From assembly GCA_000733355.1 (NCBI GenBank), contig JNVV01000002.1, positions 2,035,617-2,099,616 of the forward strand: a stretch of 64,000 nt of DNA. The letters run 5' to 3'. This DNA comes from Falciphora oryzae. Its lineage: Eukaryota > Ascomycota > Sordariomycetes > Magnaporthales > Magnaporthaceae. The notes under the pieces were generated by a model that was given only the letters and a program-made list of their open reading frames with translations, had not been told where the DNA came from and ran no database searches. Each line of letters starts with the position of its first letter. The stretch's first letter is position 1. This document shows positions 1 to 11,072 of this stretch, piece by piece. The position numbers and the translations under genes were made by a program.

Positions 1-1110
1 AGCACGTGAAGTCGCGCATGAAGTTCGCCTCGAGCTTCGGGATGTACGAAGAGGAGTGGAATGACGGAGACTGATGCGCTGGATACGGCGAGGTTCCTGT
101 CATCTGAATTCTGTTGTATCCATGCGTAAATAGATCATCGGTCAGCCATCGCATTATGCAAGAGGGCGTTGCGCTACGGGCGGATCCGAGGCCGCAGCGC
201 ATGCGTGTGGGGGCGCATTGGAACAAGAGCAGAATGGAGCACAGGCGAGACAGTGACGACTACGTGACTGAGGCGCCCATTCCAGCCCATCGCTTGGCAT
301 GAGGGAGCAGCGAAGCACGGCAGTGGAGAGACATCAAAAAGAGGCGTCCGGGGAAATCATAGAAGAAAAAGAAGGGAGGGGGTCAAGAAAACAGTCAGGC
401 GGCGCTTACTCGTCTCTAATAAAGCTGCTGACTGACAGGCCTCCCCAGCTCATGCCTCCCATCAAGCTGCCGCCCACACTTTCCCGCCGGGGCCGGCTGT
501 CAGTGCGATTGGGATTGGCCATGGAGATGGGCTTGGGGCCGGCGCTGACGAAGGAGTCCTGACGACTGCGGCCCATGGCCGAGTCGACGGCGCCGGCAGT
601 CATGTCGGCGGGTGGGTGCGCGAAGAGGTCGGCGTCGAGGAGGATCACGTCGTCGGGGCCGTCGTCGTCGTGGAAGCGATTGCGGCCAAAGGGCACGGAT
701 GTGGACGGCAGCGACTCACGAAGCGACGAGAGCGCGAGCGAGGGTGATTGCGAAGTGATGTCGATGGGCTTCGTTGCCTCGGCCTTGTGGTCGGCGTTGA
801 CGGCGGGCGACCTGGGCGTGGCGGGCTGTGGCGAAGGCGACGCCGATGGGGTGGATTGATGGAGCGACGGTGAGAGGGAGCGGGATGGAGGAGGGCGACC
901 GTCGTTATTAGGTGACGCGCGATAACGGTCAATGCTGTGACTATCGGCTGCCGCAGCGCTGGGTCGGGCTCCGCTATTGCTGGCGCTGCTGGGCCTGGGA
1001 CTGGGACTGGTGGTGCTGGGGCTGGCGGTGGCCACTGCTGAGGACGAGCCCCGGCCGAACGGGGCCTCGGTACTTGCGCCAAACCAACCACGGAGCGCGC
1101 CCGTCACCAT
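1..1110 (-). CDS. sfp1: SFP1-type C2H2 transcription factor, N-terminal part (cut by left edge)
   Basis: Exon 1 is 410-1110 and exon 2 is 1-110, continuing off the window. The intron (111-409, 299 nt) has donor GTAAGC and acceptor ACAG, and joins in phase 2. The first in-frame ATG is at 1110; the frame is open upstream to 1272 but only from a GTG codon, so an extra 5' exon is possible. The N-terminal 200 residues are Ser/Pro-rich and disordered. The join reads [13 protein letters not shown], then [13 protein letters not shown], then [20 protein letters not shown]. From memory of the family, this stretch is the conserved N-terminal block of filamentous fungal Sfp1 homologues; the zinc fingers would lie beyond the left edge. 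In yeast Sfp1 controls ribosomal-protein and ribosome-biogenesis genes in response to TOR. The family call rests on this motif alone because the fingers are not visible. Confidence 0.72.
3..74 (+). other. Short open + frame opposite SFP1 exon 2 (not a gene)
   Basis: A + frame is open from the window edge to a TGA at 72-74 and could be taken for the end of an upstream gene. The opposite strand here encodes the conserved SFP1 exon 2, which explains the sequence better. No independent gene is called. Confidence 0.6.
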
Positions 1111-4100
1111 AGTGCGGCCTAGCTGGGGGGTGTTGCAGGTGGTGCGAGGGGGTGTGCGGTGTGCCTGGGTTGTGCTGTTCGTTGGGGAGCTAGCAGCGTC
1201 AAGTCGACAGGCAGGCAGGCTCTCGAAGGGATCGAAGGGATCCGCCAGAGAAGGGACGGCTGTCGAGAGCACGGGATTGATGGATGTTCTCTAGAACTAT
1301 GGATGGTCGAGGAAACGGGCAAACAGTCCGCTTTCAATGCCGTCGACTGAGCAAAGGTCTGGCTGGCCGGTGGGTTCGTGGTGTGTGCCTCAAAACCCGT
1401 TGGATTCGACCAGGCCTTCGGTTGGTAATGAATGAGTCGAGCGAGGGTTCCCGTTTCCAGTCTCCCGTTTGGGCACTGCGTAACTTCCGTTTGCCTGGGC
1501 TTGCTTGCCTCGCTCGGCGGTGTAAGTCAATGACTAATGTGGCAATCACACCCCGAGTCGCTGGCGCGTTCAGGCAGCTCAGGGAAGTACCGGAGGTACC
1601 TGGCCGGGAAAAGAATGCCCCAAAACGAGGACACCCAGGAGCGGCGGGATCGCTCTCAGGCGGAGAGCCTGTGCTGGGGTCGCTGCAGTGAAATCACAGC
1701 TTTTGTCAGCTCGTGAGAGAGCGGCTGTCGTTGATTGCTGGTGTTGCCGTGGGCGTTTTCGCTTCTTGTTGCTATCCGTCGCTGCCGTGTTTCTTCCGAG
1801 GTTGGTGCAAGTCGTGGCGAGGCACTGCTAATTCTGGTAATACCCGACGCTGCCGAGCAAGAGCCCCAGGAGACGGTACAGAAAGCACTTTCAAGATAGA
1901 CACGGGCAGTGAAAAGGGAACACGCAGGTCGCCGCCAGGCACTACGCCGCAGAAGCAATAAACTGCCTGGTCTGAGTGGACTAGTCGATGCCGACGAAGG
2001 TGAAGGAGATGGTCCAGTCAGAGTCGGGCCAGGGTGAAAGACGAGGCCAGGGGTGGAGGCGCGGGCGAAGAGCGACGCGCGACTGTTGAAATATCTACGC
2101 AAGAAATGGTAGTGGTGTAGGTGCGGATCGGTGCCGGCTCGGAGAGCAGATGGTCCAGGGCATCAAGGGAATATGACGGGTTGACAAGTGACCGCCGGGG
2201 GGAAGGGGATGGACGGGTGGATTCGGGGGGCGGCTCGAGGGTAGAGGGTCGATCGAGGATGGGGGATGGAAACAGCATCCACATAACGCAACAAGATCCA
2301 TGTGCCGGCCGGTTCAGTTCATGGGGCCAGGTGCCATCGCCTTTCTAATCGTGCGTCTATCTGGTTTGCTTTTCCACTCGGCGACGGCGGGGGACTGCGA
2401 CGAACAGCGGCGCGGGAGCTGGGGACTCCCTTCGGCGGACGTGAGCTGGATGCCACGTTTTGCGCGAGGGACTGGCCTGGGATTCTTCTTGTCATTGTGT
2501 CAAGACCAAAGAGCGGCCTCCTTGCTAGACTCTGCCTACTATCTAGGTGCGTCTGCGCATGTGCCACAGGACGCTACGGATATGTGGGAGTCGCATCGCG
2601 CCTGGCGCCATCCATGTCGCGCGTGGAGGGTCCCAGGATCTGTCCGACCGTCAAGCAGCCAGGCGAGGCTTGAGGTCTACCAAATCCGCCTCCACTGCGC
2701 AGGGAGGGTGGAAAGGTACCTTTGGCTGGGATGGCTTAGTATTCACACGGTAGGTTGAAGCACAAGTCTGACCAATGGCCGAGCAGGTATTAAATCGATA
2801 ATATCCTTGGTTGTTGACCCCCGCCCACCACCATCGATCCCGTTTGCCTACCGCAACCTTCTTCCAAGCCCCCAAGTCCAGCCACTCTTGAGTACTCTGT
2901 ATGTTTGCTTTTCCCGGGGGACGCATACATGCTTCCGGAAAGCAACCATTCTCGAAGGCCACGCCCCAAAAGAGCGCCTCTGTTGGCTGCCCGTGTCGAC
3001 GACAGTTGCCCAGGCTCTCTAAACTTGTTCATCCGCGCATAGTGCCGTAGATTGGTGCCGGCCGCTAGCATCGTGTGGAGACCCCCAGCGATCACCCATC
3101 TGAAGTGCCTGGACGGCGACTGGGCAACCCCGGTCGTGGTGACGGTCGGTGTATTTCGCAAGGCGCCGGGGGCTCTCCTGGCTCGATGCTCTACAACATC
3201 GATGCCTGCCCTGTCCCCATCGCTTCCAAAAAGGGCGGTGCCGACTCCAGTCGGTTGACATGGCCCCCGGCTTTCCCGACGGACCAAAGCTCAAGGAGAT
3301 GGAGATGGTGCCGCCCTGATGACGAGAGGCAAACAAAACGCGTGGTCGATCAGAGCAAAACCTGGCGTGGGCTGCCATTCGGCTCCATCACCAAAGGGCA
3401 TGCAAGTGGTGCTCCCTGCTGTGTCGTTTCCGATCGTGTGCCAGCTCCAGTCCAGTCTCCTCCACACCCTCCTCCCGGCCGACCCCACGCTCGACTGCAC
3501 AGCACAGCACAGCGCCCTCCACTGTCCCCGGCCCTCTGCACATGCCATCGTTCTCGCATGCTTTTAGGGCCGGCGAGGGACGAAGTCATGGGCCCCGGGA
3601 AGGCAGGGGCAGAATATCTGAATGCGTTCATTTTGACTTTGACTGGTTTCTTTGCGATACTTGACGCACATTACTCTGCGTATGCACAGCCGAGTGAGTC
3701 CCTGCCGCGGACCAGAACTCTGCCCTCTGTCGTGGCCAAACTCACCTCGGACGAAGCATATCCAGCCCAACGCCGGTGGCTCGGTCGGGAGGTACTTGGC
3801 TACCCGTACCTGATGGGTCTGGGTGCCCAAAGAGGGGTGTGCCCGACACGCATCCGCGAGGCGGGTACCGCCAACTTAGCACCGTAGTTGCAAGGAGGCG
3901 GGCGCTTGACGTCTAGTCTGTGTGTTCAAACAGCGCCCGCAGCGCATCCACCTCAACCTCCTGCTTGACTCGATGGCGCACCTGTCGCGCGTGCAAAGAG
4001 CCAAGAACGCGTGGCGGGAACTCTGTTGGCTCCGCTCTGTGATCCAGCCTGCCAGGATGCATCGAAACCACCACTCGGTGACCGGATTTCAGCTGCTCAG

Positions 4101-7100
4101 CATTGTCGCCCCGCCGCGGCCATCTCCCCTTCTCCAATGCCGTCTGCCGTAGTGTTCGCTTCTCTATTACACATTTACACACAGGGGCAAGAACATCGTA
4201 AAGGGAGAGGAACTGGGCGCGTGATCTCCCAAGAAACCAGGTCCTGCTTTGGGCTGAGAGGAAGCAGCTGTGCAGGCGCCGCAGGATCGGCAGGGAGAAG
4301 GGCCAAACCCCCACACAGGCGGACTTTCTGGATGGATCGAGTTGGCTTTAACCTAAGTCGCGGTGTAAACGGGGAGAGGCGGCGGCGTTTGAGTCATACG
4401 CACAGCGTCCTCGAAGCATCATCACCATGCAGCCGCCAACAACCCGCCCACACACTCTCTCACACATAGGTTCACACCAGACACCAGACACCACCACCAC
4501 ACGCACACCCACCCACCATACGGGGAGCCGCCATGCTCTCACCCTCCAGGAACCACTAGGCCCTGGATCCAAGCCCAATCGGTTCGGTTTTCCCTGCATG
4601 CTCAGCGATTTACCAAGTATTGCACGCGAGCCCATCATATGGGGCGAGAGAGAAAATAATACTCGGCAGCACTGCAATCACGGAGGTACCACTTACAGAA
4701 TCTAACGCAACACCCACACGTCGATGTCACCCTCACATCCAAACGACCTTGCCTTGTAGGATCCATCGATTTCGACAGCCCATCCATCGTCTGGTCGCGC
4801 CCCTCTTCGTTTTTAACCGCCCTCGCAGCGTTTCTGAAAAGTGACCCGGATAAATGACTCGGGCGCTCTCTCTCTGCGCTATGTAAAAAAGACCTGTCTA
4901 GCATCCATTGACACAGTACGGCATGCACCTTTGATTAGAGGATCCAGAGGCTGGGTGGACCGCGGGCGGGCGGGTGGCTCGCTGTTCTCTGCGAGGTCTG
5001 GTCTGGACGGGGTGACGGGGGCAGGCTCAAACGGCCCTTGGCGATTGGTCCCGAGAGCCTGCGCGGGTAAGGATATTCCCATGCAAATCGGATGGCAAAG
5101 CCGACAGGCCCACGGTTTCGCGAGCAAGGGGACATGTGGGAACACCCATTTTGGGAAGCGTGATGTGACCAGCCTCTCTCCACCGCATTGGCGAGCCGAA
5201 CGAACTCCCAAGCTAGCGGGCTCGTGTGCCTGTGCTTGCGGGATATTCAAGGTCGACAGATGTGCCAAGGTCTGGTTTCTGTCTGTGGGCATGGAAACGA
5301 CACAGCGGCTAACTAATGGCTGAATTCCCAGTCCCTTTCCCAAGTACGCATGTTGTCTTATGTTTCCCCTGGATGCAAGTCAACGTTGATGATTGGCGGC
5401 TTAGTTTCCTACCTCTCGACTCGAACCACACTGACTTTCCGACCCGTCTGCCAACACCGCCCGTCTGACGCCTGACCTCCAGCCAGGGACCACAGCAGCC
5501 TCACGAGGCAGCTAGGCAGGGAAGGGTAAACAAATAAGCACCCAGCCCACAGTCCAATCGACCTCACCGCCATGTGATCACGATCCAGATTGCTGAAAAC
5601 GGGAGTTTATCAAACGCCGAGACTGTGGGGCGATCCGGGCAACTGGGCCATGGAGTCTCTCTCGTTGTGCCAGCCTCTGAATCCTTGAGCGTTGTCACGC
5701 TCGAGCGCTGGGGGAGGCTCCACCGAACCTGTCACAGCACACGGACGACACACAAATTAATGAATAAAAATAACAAAAAAAAAAAAAAAAAAAAGCCCAC
5801 CCGCCTTCCGACACCTGGTATTTCAGGTGGGAGAAGGCGGAAAGGAGAGCCCCCTCGCAGCGGTAACCATTCTAGTTACGGCGTGCTGGCCGATGTGTTT
5901 TGGAGCAGGACGAGAGAGAGAGAGGGCCCGAGTCAAGGGGTCGGAGTTAATATTGCGAGCCTCCCGAGGGGGCCGCCATGTACACAGTAGATCAAGCCTT
6001 GCCTGCATACCTATATCAAAGTCACCGGTACACAGTACGTGCGCAATACAGCAAGGGCGAGACGCGGCTGGGCGGTTTCCGTTTGATGAAGGCACATCCA
6101 ATCTCCGATTTGACGATCAGCCGTGCTTTCCAAACGAGCTCGTAGAAAATCGTCCACCAGAAGCCCGGTTCTGCTTGCGTCTGTCGTTTCGCCGGGACAC
6201 CTACACAGTAAATTTCTTCCTATCCCGTTCTGTCATTTTCGACGAGACTGGACTGGACCGGAGGCTGATGTCCTTCTGTTGCTGAGCGCCATGTGACTGG
6301 TGGTTGGAGAGCTGAGCTGCTGTCCGATCCCGGCAGCTAAAGTAATCTGGCCAATTGAGGCCATCGTTGCGCATGGGAAAATGGAGGGTCACACCCCCCC
6401 GCCAAAGAGGATTGGACCCCTGAACCCTGAACGCAGGCCAAAGTTTCCAGAATTGTTCTGGAATAATGTGAAATGAGAGCCCGATATTTGGGGCGCACTC
6501 AAATACGGTGTATGCCGCAGACACGGTGTTCCCTACCGCGAGCAGAGCAAGGCACAGGCGGTGAGGATTATGCCCAGGGATATCTGCTGTATGGCGCCGT
6601 CAGCGCAGGCATCTGGGGGAAAGAGCTGAGCGTATGTCACGGATACGGCTTGCCATGCTGTCACAACTCGTATCCGCGCTGGCCGTCTCAACGTTTGCCA
6701 GCGCGCCAGCCAGACTCCATGCAGGATGAGAGATTGAAGGACGGGTAGGAGCACGGGTGGCTTTTGATGAAGGCTGGCGCGAGAAGCAGGTCACGAGCAT
6801 CGGTATTATGCCGATCCCTACCTGTGTGCCAGCAAGGCTGTCTGCAGGTATCCATAACGTGTCTGGATTGTACGGCACGACGGGTATTTCACAGTGGAGC
6901 GGACATGTGAGAGCGAACCCCCTTTTCTTCGTTTCGGCTTCCGGCCTCGGGCCAATGTTCTCTCTCTCCTTGTGGCCAGGGAACTTCCTTCTGAACGAGA
7001 CTGGCAGGCGATTTTCCAACATCAAAAGTTGGTCGGTAGCCCAGGCGACACGACGACGCTCTATCCCCAGGGCCGGTTCGCCTGGCGTCGGCTCGTTACA

Positions 7101-9260
7101 GAATCCATGATGCCGCCCGAGGTCAAACACGGATCAGAGTTGGGTATGCAGATAAGCTATTCGGAGCATGCAGCCTTACCAACTTTCTTTACTCATAGCT
7201 TTGCTCCGGGATGAATAAACTCGGACTCTGCACCACCACAACCCACCCTGTACTCTCTCTCCCTGTATGCTGCTAGTCATTGCCTGCCGAGACAGTCCTG
7301 CGTGCCCTGCCAGAATCGGGAAGCAATTCGGCCCACGGACTGCAAAGAACACGTACGTAAACCGCTCCATTTTCTTGGAGGGAAAATCGATGGGCTTGGG
7401 GCTTGGCGGACGGTAATGTCCCGGCCCGATGTGATTTCGCCTAACAGAAATGGCTCGTGCGTGGGCCTGGGCCGTGGGAGCCCCTGCTCCAGGGGGTCCG
7501 CAGCCACCGCCAACCCTGCATGGCCGACGGGACACAAGCGCTCGGGGTTTGATGGGCCAGGGTTTCAGCGATGACATAACAAGTCTAGGAAGGGGGTTAG
7601 GGAAGAGGGTCGGACGCATCTCCGAGGCGGCTGGTTCCGGTCCTTTGCAGTTTCACTCTGCAGAGCGTGCCATCGGGGGGCCCAGCATGAACGTAGCGAG
7701 CGCGCTTGCCTACCGAGGTGGTCGGTCCTGGGTGGCCTCGCGGTGGATGATGCTGTGGGAAAAGGCGGGCTTTGTGGTGGCGCCGGCACGCAAGCATATC
7801 CCCCACCCACCGGGCGTGTGCTTTGTATCGACGACTGCGCATGTGTGCATGGGAATCACAATTTCCCGTAAAGTTGGGTTCTGACGAGAACAGAAGGGTC
7901 TGGACCCTCGGGGTCGAAGAGGAAAAAAAGCATTTTTGTTCCTGCATATGGAATTCTAACAAGCCTTCCATCGCAACCCGGGGCGACGAGAGATCGATAA
8001 AAAAAAGGCTGTGCAGGGGAGGAGGGTTATAATACAACAAACTCTCGAGCCGACGGCTCCTCTGCAGCTTGCTCCGTGATAGTTAATGCCCTGACACAGC
8101 AGGCTTTCTACCCCTCTCTATCCAGGCAGTCCTGGAGGTCGATCGGATCGTGAGAGGTGGTGCGTCTTGAGATCGGCTGGCTGGGTCTGTGACGCCCCTG
8201 CCAAAACACGCAATACCAAAGTGGCCTCCTATCCCCGCATCCGCATTATCGCCTGTGCAGAATGCGCAAAACGCTGCCAGGCACCCGCTTGCTCTCCAGT
8301 GCGTCGAGGAGGCCCTGTTGGTGAACCCACGCACGCACGCGCCCTCGCCCACGCACACGCGAGAAGGACGTGCCGCGACGAGGGCATGCACCGTCGGCCC
8401 AGGGGAACAAGTACCTACCCTACATGTACCTGCCGGTACACAGTAAAGCCACACTCCGGCTGGGCTGTGTGGCGGACGCCGTTGCTTTCGGGGTGGCCGG
8501 CCGAGGTCCACGGAAGTACGTTTCGCTGATTACTCAGAGTGAACCTATTCTACGTCTCCGTGTTTTGGCTCGCCGAGTGGCGGGCGCCCGGTCTCTGCTT
8601 CTCTTACGCGGTCGATTTCGGCGAGCTGCAGTTGGCTCGTGGTTGGCTTGGGGATTTCTCAGTCACAGGGTCCTTGTCCTTGGTAGGCGATGGCGACCGT
8701 CGCCGGAATTAAATCGGTGTCTGCGAAGCTGAGCAAACAGCGCACGTGCGGGGCTCTGCGGCCCAGATCAGATCCCGAAAAATCGTGCAATCATGGCCTG
8801 ACGTCCAAGTTCCCGAGAAATCGCGAATCGACATCAGAGCCGAATAAGAATTCTCGCTGAATTTGCGCAAAGGGCGACCGGCGTTGGCTACTGCCCTGAG
8901 GCTTCGAGAGAAGTAAGAATATATTAGACCCGACTCCTCGCTGGTGGGTGGGACTTTTCTGTTTCTCTCTGTGCCTCATTATCACGCCATTGGTAGCTCA
9001 TCTAACCGCGGCACTTGCCATCTCATATTGCTCCATCACTGACATCATCATCAGCCTTGCGAAAGACCAACAGCACACAACTCGACACAACACAAAGAAC
9101 AGAACTACAATTGACGACCAGCTCACGCTATTGTCGAGCCGGCAGCGACACAATCCAACCACAAAACTTGCCTTCTCCTTATCGAGACCACGCGCGACGA
9201 CCCCTCATAGCCCCCAGACCACCTCCCTACCTCCCCGGCCTCAGCGCAAAACAAGCAACC
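1111..9260. other. Gene-poor 8.1-kb spacer between SFP1 and RCF2
   Basis: Starts of SFP1 (minus) and RCF2 (plus) face away from each other across this interval. Open frames here are short or low-complexity, lack recognisable domains, and do not extend through plausible splice sites. The sequence contains homopurine/homopyrimidine patches, a 20-nt A run at 5775-5794 and CA-rich stretches near 4440-4510. It probably holds long 5' leaders, promoters and perhaps non-coding transcripts. I see no transposase, reverse transcriptase or tRNA. Confidence 0.6.
5775..5794 (+). repeat. A(20) homopolymer
   Basis: A run of 20 A residues, preceded by A/T-rich sequence, inside the long SFP1-RCF2 spacer. It could be a retroposed poly(A) tail or simple slippage. 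No target-site duplication is obvious by eye. Confidence 0.9.
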
Positions 9261-10047
9261 ATGAAGATCATCAGCAAGGAAGAGGAGGCCGCCCACTACG
9301 AGGCCACCGTCAAGGGCGGCCTGATCGGCGGCACGGCCGGCCTGGCAGTCGGGCTGGCGGGCGTCGTGGCGGCGTCCAAGCGCTACGCCGGCTTCCGCGC
9401 GCTGACCCTGCCGTTCCGGGCCTTCCTGGTGACGTCGGCCGGCACCTTTGCGGCCATCACCATGGCGGAGCGCGAGTCGATCGCCTTCGCCAAGGCCAAG
9501 GACCCCATGAACTTCTACAAGGACGAGGCCACGCGCACGCTCGAGGACATCCGCGCCCGCGAGGCGAAATCCAAGCGCCTGATGGAGTGGGGCCGCGAGA
9601 ACCGCTACACCATCGTCTTCGCCTCGTGGCTCGCCGCCATGGGCGTCGCGCTCGCCATCGTCAACCGCAACAGGTACCTGTCGCCGGCCCAGAAGCTGGT
9701 CCAGGCCCGCGTCTACGCCCAGGGCCTGACCCTGGCCGTCCTCATCGCCACCGCCGCCTTTGAGACGGCCGACGCGAAGTCGGGCAAGGGCCGCTGGGAG
9801 ACGGTCCTGGTCGTCGACCCCAACGACCCGGAGCACAAGCACCTGATCGAGAAGAAGATCCACAAGGAGGAGTACGAGGGCCAGGATCTGTGGATGGGTG
9901 AGTCTTGCATATCCCAAACAATTGGTCCTTGTTTGAAAGGCGCGACTGGTAGCTGACAAAACCCCGCTTCGGATATCAGACATGGTTGCTGCCGAGGAGC
10001 GCAGGCTAGAGGCCCAGAAGAATGCCCAGAAGAAGAGCGCCGCTTAG
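9261..10047 (+). CDS. rcf2: Respiratory supercomplex factor 2 (HIG1-domain protein)
   Basis: Exons 9261-9897 and 9980-10047; the 82-nt intron has donor GTGAGT, a GCTGAC branch-like site and acceptor TCAG. The protein is 234 aa, close to yeast Rcf2 (about 224). The N-terminal half begins MKIISKEEEAAHY and has two glycine/alanine-rich hydrophobic stretches (about 18-38 and 54-68). A HIG1-type domain follows at about 108-170 with two membrane helices (118-134, 155-168). The loop Q144-x3-Q148-x-R150-x3-Q154 resembles the HIG1 QRRQ motif, with Q in place of the first R/H. The tail is charged (EERRLEAQKNAQKK). Known role of the family: inner mitochondrial membrane protein associated with cytochrome c oxidase that modulates complex III-IV supercomplexes. 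ATG 9261 is the first ATG in this frame; upstream codons are only open from a TTG. Exons are strongly GC-rich. Confidence 0.93.
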
Positions 10048-11072
10048 GAGGCGACCCAGTCCCGGGCTGCTGAGGCTTCTACTAAGTGATCTTCTCTGTG
10101 GAGGCCTCTAAGCCACAATCCTCTCTTCTGGCACTTTGATCCACCTTGAATGCTGAAGGGGAAAGGTATAGAAAGCAGGCGTCTGAAGGAGGCGTGGTCT
10201 GACAAGATAAAACCACAGACGCCAACTCATAATGTGGTGTGTACATATTAAGCAAGCATTGCCGGCGTTTGGGAGGGGCCGTTTATGGGCTGTCGACGGA
10301 TCGGCAGCATTTCCTTGTATGTTTTAAAGTATTGATACACCCGTTGGATTTCCTGTCACGGCGGTCACTTGGCTTGGCGTGGTGATTTTGCATAAAAGCT
10401 CGAGGTGAAACACGAGGAACGAGGGATAGTATTGCTCTGAAGGAGAATTTATAGAATACCAGTCCTAGGCGCAAATCATCCATTTCAAGTCATAGAATAT
10501 CCAGTGCAAAACGGATCGTTTTCGAACTGTTAGACCAACGGACTCTCCGCTTAGAACCAAAGAGAAAAGGAAGAATAACTGTTGGGTTGCTGCTAGATAA
10601 GAAAACCCCATTATTTTGGCGGCTAGGAAAAATGTCAGTGTAAAGAAAGGGCAGGTGGTTAGAACCCACTCCCTCTTGGCATGGATGGCTGACAACTCCC
10701 GCCGTCCAGCTTGGTGGTCCTCGGCGTCGAACAAAAAATGAAGAAACAGATTGCATGGATGGAGAAACAACAGATCCTGTTCTACGCCTGCCGCGCTTCT
10801 ATGGTTTTCCGAAATCTCCCTCCCCGCCGTCACCCCGTCCTGCATCCAAATGAAACCAACGTGACCCCGGCGCTCCTCTTTCCGGTCTACCGCTCCTCCC
10901 CCCTGCCTAGGTAGGTATGTCTTTGTTCGTTCGTACATGTTTCCTCGCCAAAATGCTGAGGGTATATGTCGTCTGCTTTGATCGTGTCTGCGTGGGCGGA
11001 CTATTGCTCCTGCTGCCTGCCTTGCTCTCTCAACCGCTATCTTTCTGATCCTCCCTGTGCGCTACACCAGCG
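10048..11072. other. Convergent 3' spacer between RCF2 and the kelch gene
   Basis: The two flanking genes end toward each other here. It holds their 3' UTRs and terminators. Minus-strand open frames at 10465-10938 look fortuitous: no domain, no conserved pattern and atypical codon use. Confidence 0.6.

Noticed and set aside
3075..3887. 270-codon plus frame in the left spacer
   Set aside because: Compositionally irregular, no domain, and the start is not in a good context.
8948..9763. 271-codon plus frame overlapping RCF2
   Set aside because: It overlaps the RCF2 frame by +1 across its GC-rich exon, and its product is low-complexity Arg/Gly/His. RCF2 explains the sequence.
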